Assembly: GCA_036571765.1 (NCBI GenBank)
Contig: BROE01000023.1
Location: 2,486,688-2,550,687, forward strand
DNA length: 64,000 nucleotides
Source of the DNA: Plecoglossus altivelis
Lineage: Eukaryota > Chordata > Actinopteri > Osmeriformes > Plecoglossidae
Direction of reading: 5' to 3'
Part shown: one piece after another, positions 1-12,430 of the stretch
Layout: every line of letters starts with the position of its first letter
Position numbering within the stretch: the first letter of the stretch is position 1
Position numbers and translations under genes: made by a program
Notes under the pieces: generated by a model
Database searches by the model: none
What the model was told of the DNA's origin: nothing
The model's input: the letters and a program-made list of their open reading frames with translations, nothing else

Positions 1-140
1 TTTCATTCATATTTCATTAATTACATATCAGTTCAAATATATGAATTCCACTCACGAAAACATGGCAGTCAGACTTTACATGATGTCATATTTTTGTTCA
101 GAGCACATCCTACTCACTGCAGAGGGAGAGAGAGGGAGTC

Positions 141-150
<10 letters not shown>

Positions 151-180
<30 letters not shown>
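151..180. repeat. (AG)15 microsatellite
   Basis: Uninterrupted AG dinucleotides inside a purine-only neighbourhood that extends roughly from 121 to 200. It produces a spurious Arg/Glu-rich open frame. Confidence 0.9.
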
Positions 181-188
<8 letters not shown>

Positions 189-1490
189 AGAGAGGGGATG
201 AGAAAGACACACACGAGTTGACAAACAGGCATTAAATACACTGTGAAGAACAGCAGAACAATCAGACAAAACATTTAACCTCAGACAGCTGTCCCACTGA
301 CAGGTAGCTGTTAGCAGTTCACCTTAGAGATGTTCTGCCACACACACACACACACGCTCTAATAACTGTTTAGAAGCAACGGCCAATCGACAGGATTTCT
401 CCACTTTGCCAGAAGGGCAAAACTGGCTGATTGGCGCCTCCCTGTATTTCACAGTTGGAAAAATCTGGCTTACTTCATCTTCGAGGTTAGCTTCTTCTGC
501 TGTGTCGGTCGGTCGGCTGGTCGGTTGGTCTGACTGACAGTGTTTTCAGCAGGCATTTCTCTGTGTTCTTCATTCAAGGCTGCTTTTTGAAATGGTGGCT
601 CGTTTGCCAGCTTTTGTTGCTCGTTTCTGTCTTTGTACGCCGCCCCTGTAGACAAACATATGGTGAGCACTCACTCACACTGAGAACCTGCAATGAAGTT
701 CTTCTAAAGGCAACGGAAGGTAATAATCGGGATCATTGTTGAACAGATCAAAGTTGGTTTTAGATTATTTGATTCAAAAAGGTGTACTGTTGAGAGCCTG
801 AGTTTGAAAAATTATATTGTCAGGTTCTCTAATCATTTTGGACAGCAATTTCTCTAGCCATTTGTAAACAAGTTGACGTAATTGTAAACAAAACATAATG
901 ATGATGAACTGTACTTGACAGGAAATCTAATAAAACTCAAATTATTACTTATTAATTTAAAACTTAAATTAATAGAGATTCCAGAACCCTTACTCCTAAG
1001 AATCTTCCACCAACCAATTGAACATGTGGAATGAATAATACGTTATTTCATAGACATTTTGATGAAAAATGATTTGCGTGTGCGTTTGTGTGTTGTGTTG
1101 ATGAGCTTGTGTTGTGTTGAGTTTTTTATTGATGCTATTCATTGACGATTCTGTCTAACCCGTGCCTTATAGTACAAATAAATGCGTAAACAAACTCATT
1201 TCCATTCGCTAACACATTAATCCGTCACCATACACACACATACTGTACACACACTCATGCACACAAACCATCCCCATTCTCCCCATCTCTTACACACATG
1301 TTCTTGCTCCATACATCATAGTCCACATTTGTGCCATGCAACTGAATTCTTATTGGCTATACATCACCCTGATGAGGAATGAGACCGTGTTTCACACAAC
1401 ACACACTGTTCTGTGTGACATGTATCTTCCATGACGGATCCCCATAATTAGCGCTGCTCGCCCCCAATCCCAGCACCACACTACTGAAAT

Positions 1491-1511
1491 ACACACACAC
1501 ACACACACACC
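1491..1511. repeat. (CA)n microsatellite
   Basis: About ten uninterrupted AC dinucleotides, seen directly. A typical short vertebrate microsatellite. Confidence 0.85.
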
Positions 1512-2164
1512 GTACCACCAGTCTGACATGTCATAGAGATGTAACTGGTCAAGTAGATTGGGCAGATGCATAACCCTAACTCAACCGGTGTGCAAACCAG
1601 ATGTTTTGTGATGTATGTGAATACAGTTGTAGACTAACGTAGCCACAGTGCTGTAACAGGCGGAATAAAAAGGTGCGGGAAAAAGTTGAGATTGAGGTGA
1701 TCCTTTGAAGCTATTTTATTTTGATGATTTTCACAAACTCAAACTCACCACATAAAAGGTGTTATTTCCCCGTGAATTATCCAACGTAGCTTGTTCATGA
1801 TTAAGATAAATGTAAAAAAAAAACTAAACAGGATTGAATAGGCTAGAATCAAAATCACCCTGCAGGTGAAGAAGACATTTTTGGATGGAGATTAAATGCA
1901 ACTAGCACAACTTTTTAAACTCACCTAGTCAAACACTCAGAAACAAATGAAAGCTACTCAGAGCAGTCAGAATTACTGAAAAAGCTGCGGTTGAGCACAA
2001 AACGTAGAGCTAGTCAGAGTTCCACCATCACAAACATAATATGGTTAGTCGGTACTACAGTTGCCTGCATGTTCCTATCTTGATCATACCTCGCAGATGA
2101 TCCATGGGCGATATATGAAAAGTCACACTGGATAAAACCCATCCTAAAGTCTGGAACATGTTAC

Positions 2165-2790
2165 TCAGCAGAACCTCCCCAAGTGTTCTTGTGCTCTCCA
2201 GCTGTTCAGCAGGCCCCTCCATACTTCTCCCTCAAACACTCTCCCTCGCCTCAACCTCCTTTCTTCCCCTCTCACTCCATCGTTTCTTTCTCCCTGCCCC
2301 TCTCTCACTCAATCTCATTTGTCAGCCGTCATCCAACCTTCTTCATATCTTGTCGCTCATTTCCCCCCCGCCCCGCCCCTCCCCAACCACCCCCCCCCCC
2401 CTCCTGCACACACTCTTCTTCCTGTCTATCTCTCCTTCTCACCCTCTATCTCTCTGCCCCTCTTCCCCTGCTCGCTGACGTTCTCGTTCGGGAGTTTTTA
2501 ATATGCAGGGATATTCGCCCAAGCACTGATGCTCCTCTCAATTAGGCCAGCCTTCGTGGGGGCCAATCGGAAGCTGACATTTTGTCTCACAGTTCAGCGC
2601 ACGCTATTCCCAAAGGGATCTATTAAGTTATGGCACTCTGCAAAAGGAGGGAGAAACAGCGACAGAGAGAAAGTGAGTGAGACAGAGAAAGAGAGAGAGA
2701 GAGAGGTAGAGTGCAAGAGAGATGTAGATGCAAAAGAGCAAGAGAAATAAAAAGAGAGCAAGAGGGAGAAAGAGAACGAGACAAGGAGCA
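2165..2790. repeat. Pyrimidine-rich tract followed by purine-rich tract
   Basis: From about 2165 to 2475 the + strand is strongly C/T-rich, with a C-run near 2390-2401. From about 2640 to 2790 it is strongly A/G-rich (GAGAGA-type). The open frames across these blocks are composed almost entirely of Ser/Pro/Leu or Arg/Glu/Lys and are translations of the composition bias, not genes. Confidence 0.6.
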
Positions 2791-5700
2791 GTGGAGCAGG
2801 TCTCCGTGTGGATTGGTTAATCAATACTATGTGGAAGCATTAAAATAGATTTGCACTGTACATTCATACATTGATACGGGCCAGACACCAAGTGGTGGCT
2901 CACGTCTGCTTTCATATCTCCCTGTGCTATTGATCTGGAAGGAAATTGAGTGTCCGTATATTTTCTAGTAATGTGGCTATTTGTGGAGTCACTAAAGCCT
3001 AGTGTCCACCAATGACTTGTTCTGACCCAAAGTCACTCCAAAGTGTTTTTACACGAGGTTGGAAGCACAACCTCAATAACCAAACCAAACGACTGACAAA
3101 CGACCCAGAGCGAGCAGTTCCTGTCTTCCGATGAGACTCTACATATGAGGTTTGTTGCTGGGCACATGTTTTAGAGCCTTTTAGAGTTGGACCATAGGAA
3201 AGCATGCCGTAGAGGTCACAGCCATTGCGACAGACATACAATATGTTACACGGTGTTTCAGGTCAGAATCACCCAATGGCTGGTCCCTTTTTGTCTTCAT
3301 ACAAATGACCTTTTTTCTGCTTTTTCCACACTCTCATGGGGGACAAGTACAGTGCTAGTCTCATTAGCATGACTTTGCTGCACTGCTGACTGGAACTGCC
3401 TTTCAACTCCGCCAACCTCCTCTTGTAACCTCGTTTTACCTGCGGACTCTAATTTGTCACAAGGCCCACGAGTGCCATTCTGACATGACTGTGAGTACAA
3501 TACTTACTGATAAAGCTGCTATCGTCAGATAGTTAATGTCTTATACAAGCAGGCAGTGCGGTAATCCAACTCGATTCGTTTTTCATTTAGCAATTAAATT
3601 TCATTGCCTGGTGTACAAAAGCTGCTGTGTCTGGGGATCATTGAAAATGGAGTGTGAAAAAGGAGAGATAAAACATTATGAGTCACACAATGACGGCAAC
3701 ACATATATAAAGGCAATAAAAGCACTTAGGCATGCAGTTTAATAGATTTGTACAAAAAAACAAAGATCCCCTTTAAAAATGGTTTAATGCTAAGGAGATT
3801 TATCTGGCTATTGTGAAGATCTATCACTTGATGCGTTCAAGGGGAGCTTTCAGATTTCATTAAACCACTCCTTCTTTCTCCGTGGGAAATCCAAAGAAAT
3901 TCTATTACAACCAACAAGCCATCCATAAAGCACTTGATGCTGCAGGTTGGTCATAACCAGGGAATCAACAATTACATACTGTAGCCCTACAACTATTTAT
4001 AGTTAGTCATTTGAAATTCCAGAAAGGTCTCACAGATTGATATTCCATTTACATGGCAAAGGCTGTATGCCAACACAAAGAATAGAAAACCCCACAACAT
4101 TATGGAAATGCAACCAACTACTGCAAGCATTGTGTGCATTACTTTCTCTTGGAATAACTAAATAATGAGACAGGCTAACAAACTAAACGAGCTTAATGAT
4201 GCACTGTATTATTTTTGGTATGCTAAATAAAGATTAATAACATTACCTGTACATTCTAAAAGTGAATGCTAATAAATTCTTATCATCACCTTTGAGTTTT
4301 CCAATATCATCTCATTTGAGTTTCATAAAAAAGTAAATATGTTGAATGAAGTCAAATGGTGCCCCTGACTCTTTTCACACTGACCAGCAATGTTGTCGTA
4401 AATTTGTTATTTCCCGTAAAGACATGCTAATTATTATGACCATGTGTGTTTACACACACTCTGGTCCATCAGTGACAGAATGAGTGCTGACCGCTCCATT
4501 AGCTAGTGTGGTCTCACACGCCATCAGTTTCTTTGTGGTGTCTCCTAACCCCCCCCACCCCCTGCGCACATACACACGTACGCACTCACGCACCATTTCC
4601 TTGTCCTTCCTGACTTCCGTTGTCTTATACTCGCCTGTGAATTATCATTATGATGCACGCTCAACCCTATCATCCACAAATATTTGTATGCTAATTGCCT
4701 GTTTTCACATGGCGCCCTAATTAGGTGGGGGTAGTGTGACATTCTACACTGGCTAATAACCCATGCAGAGCTCACGGTAGGCAGAGAGATGAGCAGAGAT
4801 GATATGCAGCGCTACACAGCATGAAAATGTTCTAACCTTTTACCATAAAACTGCCTGTTACATCCTGATCTATTGTTCTACAGTGTCATGGAATTTACAG
4901 CATCTAGTGCTGGGATGTAGAAATACACCGGCTATTATGTTGATGATGCATATTGTAGTTGAGATGACCCGTCTACCTGAGTGGGCCCCACTGCAGCACA
5001 CTTTGCTATACTGTTACTCTACTGCAGTCTACTCTACTATACTGTCAGTTGTTGAGACCAAAAGTTTCGATGGGCATTCATTTTCTTGAGGATTGCACAG
5101 TACAGTTTGATGTGGCGTACCATGGGTGAATCACCCATGGGAGAACTGCATCTGAACTGCTTGTTTCTGTATACAAAGGGTTGGGCGACTGTCAGTTTCT
5201 GCAACTCCCCCCCCCCCTGCTTAACCCAGGGGGAAACTGAAACTTAGCCAATGTCCGATTGCTTTCCTTTTTCCTTTCTACCCAAACAGCATAACTCCCC
5301 CCTCCCCCCAAAGAAAAACACCCAAGGCTATTGTGTTTTTATTTATTTTTGTCGTTTGTGATAAAATATCTATACTGTTCACCGACAGCCTTCTGCCCTC
5401 AAGTTCAGCTGAAATTAGAAATGTATTATTCAGTTTACACTTCAGAGGATGCCGGCCATAGTAAATGTTCTGAAGGATCCTAAATGTAATCCCAAGTCCT
5501 CATGATCAAAATGCTGGTGGCTTGGAAAAGTTTTTCAAAACAACAAAGCCTTTATAATGAACTCTCATGCTCACCAAGAAGTCTCTGTCTCGTCTTGAAT
5601 ATTGTCCTACCTGTAGGTGGCGCTGCTGAGGAAATGCAAAAAAACCATCCCAGATCAGCTTTTGTTTTCTAATGTTGTGTCATTAAAGTAGACAGTAATC

Positions 5701-6200
5701 TATACAAAGTTTTAATCCCTGTCATTTTTGGCACATTTCCTTTCTAGTGTTCCATGGTTGCAGCCTTTAATGTATGCTGTCTCTCTGTCTTGCCATTCTC
5801 TGCTACTGAAATATTCTCCTTTGCTATTCCAAATTACATGTTGAAGTTATTTGATGTTTTGACCTGATATTGTTAGAGAGTCCTCTCTGACCAATATGAT
5901 CTAATACTATACAGGAGCAAAGCTTTCTTTTGTGGTATTACGAGGCAAAAATGAACAGAGCAAACCATATATACACCAGCTTCTTATGTTAAAAGAGGAA
6001 AACATTGGGCATAGGTTCTGTTTGGTAGCTTTGCCGAAGGAGAGGTCATGTCATAACAGAGCCCCTCCTTGCAGTGCGGCTTCAGTTCTTGGCCAACACG
6101 GCCTGGCCAGACCTGCTGCACATGCTCCAGTACAACAGGTAAATAAAGATGGCTGTTTCCAGCGGAGCATGTCACGTTGTAAACAACTTCCTCTGGGGTT
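2791..6200. other. Unique non-coding DNA, no gene seen
   Basis: A/T-rich unique sequence with no recognisable protein, RNA or mobile element. Items of note are a short C-run near 5208-5217, a degenerate CTACT/ACTGC repeat near 5010-5045 and the palindrome at 5120-5140, listed separately. Confidence 0.5.
5120..5140. repeat. 21-bp near-perfect palindrome
   Basis: Two 10-bp arms, CCATGGGTGA and TCACCCATGG, are exact reverse complements separated by a single A. Both ends carry a CCATGG core. The centre resembles a TGAxTCA-type bZIP half-site pair. Function is unknown; it could be a dimeric transcription-factor site or chance. Confidence 0.5.
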
Positions 6201-8560
6201 CATCTCTGAAATGCACCGATAGTCCACCCAGAGGGGAATCTGAACGAGGTAGGGAAGGGGGGGGATGGGTTGCTTGGGCGTGGCGAGGGATCAATATCGA
6301 GGCAATCATAGGGTGTTTTTGAGGTGTGGAGCATCTGACCTTGAGTGGATGGATGTGGGCCCTGCGCCGCAGGAAAATATATCTGGAGGCGCCGTCGATT
6401 GGAGGGAGTAATTCTACGTGTGCGACAGTTCACCGTGTCGTGGAGGGAGGGCCAGAGATAGCCGCAAACCAGGATAGATGACTGGCGGCTTCCGGACGGT
6501 CGAATCACCTCCGAGTTTTCGCGTCTCCCACGTATCAATCCTCCTTACACTTCTACTGACACTCATCTGTTAAAGCAGCAGTGACGATGTGTTCTTTAGA
6601 ACACGCAAAAGGTTACCATTCAGCAAATCAATAAGCAGCGATATTGAGCTAGGCCTGTTGTATGCAAGATGTGGGAAACGGCTTACAATCAGAACTACAT
6701 GCTAATATCATCTTTAGGTGTCGACGTTTAAGACATTTAAAGAACTTTGACGACTATGTGTAAAATATTACGGCTACAATTACTGTAAATGCAATTCAGC
6801 CTTTTATGTGCTCGGTAGCCAACAGCGCGTGAAGTAATAGCTTTAATCCTGGTAATATGTGTCATGCATAATTTCAAGGAGCTCTGGTTATTGTGACAGG
6901 GAATCTGTCAAGACGAAAGGCTCATATTCACCATCCTGTCAAAGAGGAAGAGAGATGGCTTTTACTCCTGTCATGCTCTGATTCAAGACAAAACCATAGT
7001 TTCCAAACGACAGGGACTGTTGCAAACAGTCTTTTATGCATGTCAAGAAAGATCTAGAAATGAACCCTGCAAAGTACCACCAGAACCCACCCCAAAACCA
7101 TTGCAAATGAGTTTTTTTACTTCAGTGTAAACTGTGTGCAGAATTATATGTGTTTTTCCTCAACAACTGCATAAATTGTAATAAAGTATGAGATCAATAA
7201 TGACATACTGTTCTTGTATGTGATACAATGACACATGTGTATCTCAGCTCACCTTGTCTGTACTTCTTTAGTCGCCCTTGTGTTAAAACCATCGATCCAA
7301 TGCTTGTCTTCATTGACCTATGGAGGACAATGGCTATGAATCGATGTAGGACACCCCTGGATTGATTACAACATACAGTAGTGTGATGTCTTATTCATTT
7401 GATATTTTCACTTTACAGTTGAGGCATGGTTCTCCAAGTCAAATGTTTTGCGGTTGTCGAACGCACACACGACCGCCTGTCAGCCACTTTTGATCAGCAA
7501 CGACCCTTGATCATAAAGGAGGACAATTCGTATGAGAAAACAAATCAATGAATGGTGTGATTCCGGGTTTTTCTGTCATAACTCAGAGAGGTGATGAAAT
7601 GCATTACTGAGAGCAGTTCAAGTTCATTTTCCTTGTCATAAATCTCCCCACGCCCCTCTGAATTTACCTGGAGGAGAAGGACTGAGCAGTGTGAGTAGAA
7701 TGTTTAGCCTTCAAAAAGACTTGACATTTCGACTGAGGTAGAATAAGAATCGAATAGGACCCCACTTTTTTCTTGAGATGTTGATTTAAAGTCAAATGGG
7801 GATTTCACATTATCGATGCGTTGAACATTTTGTCAAAATTTGGTGAGATTTCAAGGCATTCAGTATCTAATTGTCTTTATATTTTGAATGAATCTTCCAT
7901 TTATAAATCTCTCAGAATTTTTACAGTCAGCAGTATGTGATCCTTTTTGGGTTTAAGAAACAAGTATTTTAAATATGATATATTTTTGAACCAATGCAGC
8001 CTGTGTATCAAACAAATCTGTACATCCAACAGACATATAATGTCATGTTTCAAGCAGATTGTTCCAGGAATTGTTATGTACGTGCTGGCAACATTCTTAA
8101 TTATTTAGTTTCTAAACACTGTTCCTTTTCACCAATATTGGCATTCAACCACTGTATGGATTCTGTTTCAACAGCGCTTCTTTTGAATTGATCTAGCTCA
8201 TCTTTGTAGAGCACAACCATAGCAGAATACTGGAAATTGAACAAAACATCAATGAGACTGTATTCCAAGTACAAGGGCAACCTTTGCAAATGTGTCTTTA
8301 ACACAAAAACAAAATCAGTGAAAAGACTCATTTCAAAACTTTTGCAACAAAGTGAAACCTTTTGCTTATGGGATGTTGATTGTGGTTATTATTTTGGGGG
8401 GCCAGTTTAATTCACAATGAATACAGCTCAGTGGCCTAAAAACAGCAAAAAATCCAAAGTTGACATTTAGAAAAACACACGATTTCCGCCCATGACCGTT
8501 TAAGAGAAGGATAACGAGATCATTAAGGGGACAGGCTTGGTCTATCTGCATGTAAAGCAG
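6201..8560. other. Unique non-coding DNA
   Basis: The segment 6200-6540 is relatively GC/CpG-rich with a reverse-strand open frame (6200-6538) that matches no family I recognise. The rest, to 8560, is A/T-rich and featureless apart from ordinary homeobox-like TAAT cores. No exon, RNA gene or repeat family identified. Confidence 0.4.
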
Positions 8561-8569
8561 GAGTATCCT

Positions 8570-9420
8570 GGAACATTTATCTCAGTGCCAGGGAGGGATG
8601 TCACAGTTGGGTAAAATGTGGCTTCCACGGCGACCAGGGCGAGCCTGCAAGACCATCTGCCATTACCACCCGAGAACCGTTTATGACATGCAATTAATAA
8701 GGGGGCTCCTAACTGTGGTGGCCAGGCCCTGTGGCATATGCCGCTCTAATGACACCAAATCAGACGACATCAACTCTCATTCAACTTGGCAGAGCATTTC
8801 CTTTTTTTTCCTTGTGGCTTCAAGAATTTCACCCTGACGCTGGGCCTCCTCCCTGGAACGATAGCTACATGACAACTGAGGGAGCTGCAATCCAAAATCC
8901 CTGTCTCTGCATGTTAAGGTAGCGTATCAACTTGAGGACATCTACATTAGATATTTTCGGTAACTAGCCGACTGTCTCTGAGTCACTGCAGTAATGTGCC
9001 ATTCAAACTGTAACTAAGATAAACCTCTCCATGTGTTTCCTTAAAGCAAGGTTAGGCAGTTATGCTAACATGGCAGAACATGCCAATGTCTGATTGAGGT
9101 GTTCTATTAGGCGTTGGGGCACCACTTATGAATGAACAATTACGCTTCATTCACTTTGCGGCCTAATTAGAGAAACAAATGGTTGTTCTCTAAATGCGTA
9201 ACAAGAAAATTGTTTACGGAGGCTTCGAGATTGGAAGCTTGGTGCTATTCATTTGTCTATTGGAAATACACATACTGTAGGCTATCATGTCTTGCGCTTC
9301 ATTAGAATGATGACCCTAATTGATTTCAGCAGCTGTAGACCAAAACCTTTATGTGAGGAGGGAAGCTAATGAAATAAACATGATTCTGAGTGGTTACCAG
9401 AGTAGAAAACAGAGCCCCTT
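8570..9420. promoter_or_regulatory. CNE-like block (candidate enhancer)
   Basis: This stretch is unique, free of simple repeats and dense in AT-core motifs: CTAATTAG near 9160-9175, CCTAATTGA near 9315, CAATTAATAA near 8691-8701, and repeated CATTAG/TTCATT words. That texture is typical of vertebrate developmental non-coding elements. There is no coding signal. The call rests on composition only; conservation in other fish or tetrapods was not tested. Confidence 0.25.
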
Positions 9421-10139
9421 AACCATTTACACATAATGAACACATTTGTGCATCCTTTAAAAGGGGTCAAGTTCTCTGAAAGTCTGGCAATCTATCCATT
9501 GATATTCTAAAAGTGTGTGTATGAGACTTATCATCAGTATGTCTGAAATCTGGAAATGCCAAGTTGTAGCACTGTAGTTAGCATATCATGTTGTTTGAAA
9601 TAAATATTGTTGGTGAAGCATAAAAACAATATATTATGCTTTATTTAGAGAAGTTTGATTCACGGAAGCTAAATGTACTGCCCCAAATGTCTCTATCAAA
9701 ACTCTATTGAGATCATTCAGACCTGATATGATGTGGTTGCAGATGGCATTTCAGTTGCTGAGCTGAATGTACGATGTTGACACTTAATGACTCCAACTGA
9801 ATAGCGAGCAAGGCAGACAATGTAGTCAAGGACCATGATATTATATCACCAAGTAAAGTTTTTTCTCAAGACCACCTTCACAATCCACATGCCTTGATCC
9901 GAAGCTTTACCCGCCCTCCATATACATAACTTTCAATACTCCCCTGCAAATATTTCATAGTACTCATTTCATTTCTGCTAATTGCATCTTTTAGTGGTAT
10001 AATTAATGTTCCATAATGTATAGGATAGAGATGGATTTTAATTAATCCTCATTGTCCTTTGGCACCCTCACTATTTTAGTTATCAGAGGAAAGAATCACA
10101 ATGTTGCACCAATGTGTTTGCAGACCTTCCCATATGCTT
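9421..10139. other. A/T-rich non-coding DNA
   Basis: No gene, repeat family or structured RNA recognised. Several TAATTAATTAA-like words near 10,000-10,050 but nothing that sets limits to an element. Confidence 0.4.
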
Positions 10140-10370
10140 AGTGTGTGGTCCAGAGCTTGTCTCCCTGCCATGAATACAGTGGCCCTGAATTTATTTACTG
10201 AATCTAAGCCTGGTTAATTATTAATGACTGATTGAGATCTCCTCTTAAAAAGCTCTCCTGTGGGAGAGCACTTACTTTTAGTGTGAAGTAAGCTATTCAA
10301 AGGAGTGGCTTAGTCTTTATAGCCGCAAAGCGGCCCCGGCCAGGAATTTGAATGCTTAAAAAAATAGGTT
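10140..10370. promoter_or_regulatory. CNE-like block (candidate enhancer)
   Basis: Contains GGTTAATTATTAATGACTGATTGA near the middle (a run of overlapping homeodomain-type TAAT/ATTA cores) and a short inverted repeat CTCTCCTGTGGGAGAG at about 10,253-10,268, within non-repetitive sequence. It is bounded downstream by a TG repeat and G17 run. The inference is compositional only. Confidence 0.25.
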
Positions 10371-10405
10371 ATATATGTGTGTGTGTGTGGGGGGGGGGGG
10401 GGGGG
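10371..10405. repeat. TG microsatellite joined to a G17 homopolymer
   Basis: A short GT run leads directly into seventeen consecutive G at 10,389-10,405. Such G-runs can form G-quadruplexes and are also prone to length error in assembly. Confidence 0.85.
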
Positions 10406-10977
10406 TGAAAGAAGATGCACAGATGCTGATAACCACCAGTCTGAGAGAGGATAAGCGAGGGTCAATGTGTGCAGTGGAAGTCCTTATCTCCACAGCTCTC
10501 AGCGCCACACAGACTTAGGGAGGAAGCAAGAGAAAACACACAGTAGGGAAAGACCCACGGTCCGAGACGGTGTTGAGTTGATAGATCAGGCCGGGCCTCA
10601 TTTGCATACCCACAGATGATTGGCACGTGACGGACCAATAATTAAGCTTCGCTAGAAATGGGCAGAATCTTAATGCGGCCAAAGCTTCACAGGTGCTCAT
10701 TGTGCATGCAGAGGAACACGTCGGGCGTGAGGGTTTTTTTGACTTCTAAGCATTTATTGTCAGTCATTAGAGATTTTTAGATTAAGAGGGGGTATAATGG
10801 AGACAGTATGACCTTCCCAGAATGTCATTTAGCAATGGGAAGCTAAATAAACTGGAGTTGCCGGTTAATTCTGATAAGACTACTTTGAGAGCTGAGGGAC
10901 ATCCTGGATAAGACAGAAGTTCCTTTAGGTTTAAAGATAGAATGATAGGCATGGCTATATTTGCTTGGTCCAAGTGT
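10406..10977. other. Non-coding DNA flanking the Tc1 element
   Basis: No gene seen. The region 10,500-10,780 is non-repetitive with several ATTAA/TTAAT words. The Tc1-like element begins at the TA at 10,978. Confidence 0.4.
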
Positions 10978-10979
10978 TA

Positions 10980-11172
10980 CAGTAAGGGAAAAAAGCCCTG
11001 CAGATTTTGTACATTTGCCCACTGACAAATTAATTAATAACAAGAAACGAACCATGCCCATGGTAGGTTTATTTGAACAGTAAGAAACAGAAGAACAACC
11101 AAATCAGACAAATGCATGTCAAATTGGTACAAACTGATTAGCATTTTAATGAGGGAAATAAGTATTTGACCC
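10980..11172. repeat. Left terminal inverted repeat of the Tc1 element
   Basis: Starts CAGTAAGGGAAAA and contains GATTTTGTACATTTGCCCAC and, at the inner end, TTTTAATGAGGGAAATAAGT followed by ATTTGACC. The reverse complement of the right end shows the same order of words (TGATTTTGTACTGTTGCAC, then ATTTTAATGAGTGAAATAAA). Confidence 0.85.
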
Positions 11173-11188
11173 ATATGCAAAATATGAC

Positions 11189-12068
11189 TTAGTAGATGGT
11201 GGCAAAACCCCTGTTGGCAGCCACAGATGTCAGATGTGTCTTAGAGTTGGCCACCAGGTTTGCGCACATCTCAGGAGGGATACTATCTCACTCCTCTTTG
11301 CAGAGCTTCTCCAAGTCATTAAAGTTTTGAGGTTGATGTTTGGCAACTCTAACCTTCAGCTCCCCTGCACAGATTTTCCTTTACGATGAAGGTCTGGAGA
11401 CTTGCTGGGCCCTGGCTGAGGAAAGGATGATGTCACCTAAGATTTGATGGTACATGGCCCCATCTATTGTCCCTTTCATGGGGGTGAAGTTGTCCTGTCC
11501 CCTTAACTGACCCCCCCCCCCCCCCAGGTATAACGTTTCCACCATCATGTTTGACGGTTGTGATGGTGTTCTTGAAGTCATAGTCACCATTCCTCCTCCT
11601 CCAAACATGGCGAGTTGAGTTGATGTCTAAGAGTTCAATTTTGGTCTTATCTGACCACAACACTTTCACCCAGTTGTCATCTGTATCATTTAGATGTTCA
11701 TTGGCAAACTTCAGACGGGCCTGTGCATGTGCTTTCTTGAGCAGGGGGACTTTGTGAGTGCTAGAGGATTTCATGGTGGGGTGTGTTACGAATAATTTTC
11801 TCGATGAACATGGTCCCAGCTGCCTTGAGATCAGTAACCTTTCTCTTGATCTTTGCATCTCCACGAGGTGAGATCTTGTATGGAGCCCCAGACCAAGGGA
11901 GACTGACAGTTCTCTTGTGTGTTCTTTCCATTTGTGAATAACCACACCAACTGTTGTCACCTTCTCACCAAGCTGCTTGGCGATGGTCTTGTAGCCCATT
12001 CCAGCCCTGTGTGTAGGTCTACAATCTTGTCCCCTGATATCCTTGGATAGACCTTTGGTCTTGGTCAT
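11189..12068 (-). pseudogene. Tc1-like transposase pseudogene (DD34E family)
   Basis: Reads from MTKTKGLSKDI at 12,068 through the helix-turn-helix region (GYKTIAKQLGEKVTTVGVVI), a degraded middle, VPLLKKAHAQARLKFANEHL, then VKVLWSDKTK holding the first catalytic Asp (codon 11,649-11,651), STRHVWRRRN, and finally a readable C-terminus ending GFATIY and a stop at 11,189-11,191. At least two frameshifts are visible (about 12,020-12,040 and about 11,485-11,525 around a C15 run). An internal deletion joins the region before the second catalytic Asp to the SPDL motif near 11,390-11,410, so the second Asp is missing; the Asn-Pro-x-Glu segment with the third acidic residue is also broken. About 880 bp remain against roughly 1,020 bp for intact relatives. 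Dead copy; could only move in trans if its termini were bound. Confidence 0.9.
11511..11525. repeat. C15 homopolymer inside the transposase pseudogene
   Basis: Fifteen consecutive C interrupt the transposase frame where related copies have a short mixed A/C segment. It yields poly-Gly on the minus strand and coincides with a frame change. Confidence 0.85.
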
Positions 12069-12120
12069 GATGTAGAGTTTGGAATCTGATGGATTTATTA
12101 CTTCTCTGGACAATTGTTTC

Positions 12121-12200
12121 TTATACAGAAAACAAACTGAGGTTAGGAACTATCCCTTTAAGAGTGTGCTTCTAATCTCAGCCTCTTACCAGTATAAAAG
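12121..12200. repeat. Imperfect hairpin upstream of the transposase
   Basis: TTATACAG...ACTGAGGTTAGGAAC on the left pairs imperfectly with GTGCTTCTAATCTCAGC...CAGTATAA on the right around the centre CCCTTTAAGAG. This sits between the transposase start and the right inverted repeat and is a normal part of this Tc1 subfamily rather than a host structure. Confidence 0.65.
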
Positions 12201-12232
12201 ACACTTGAGACTCAAAAGTATTTCTGATTTAG

Positions 12233-12430
12233 AGGAGGTCAAGTATTTATTTCACTCATTAAAATGCAAATCAATGTACAACAATTTTGATATGGGTTGT
12301 TCAGTATTTCTTTGTTGTTATTATGTCTGTCACTGTTCAAGTAAACCTACAATTAACATGATAGACTGATTATTTCTTTGTCAGCGTGCAACAGTACAAA
12401 ATCAGCAGGAGATAATTTTCCCATTCACTC
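12233..12430. repeat. Right terminal inverted repeat of the Tc1 element
   Basis: Inner part carries GTCAAGTATTTATTTCACTC; outer part carries TTTCTTTGTCAGCGTGCAAC, TACAAAATCAGCAGG and ends CCATTCACTC before the TA. It mirrors the left repeat with point changes and a small deletion. Confidence 0.85.

Larger units (their letters stand above)
1..2150. other. Non-coding A/T-rich DNA with small microsatellites
   Basis: No open frame here has credible coding character and no splice or RNA-gene structure stands out. The stretch holds a purine tract with an (AG)15 core at 151-180, a (CA)n run at 339-355 and another at 1491-1511, and otherwise unique A/T-rich sequence. The 40-235 open frame is simply the GA repeat read as Arg-Glu dipeptides. 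Confidence 0.6.
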
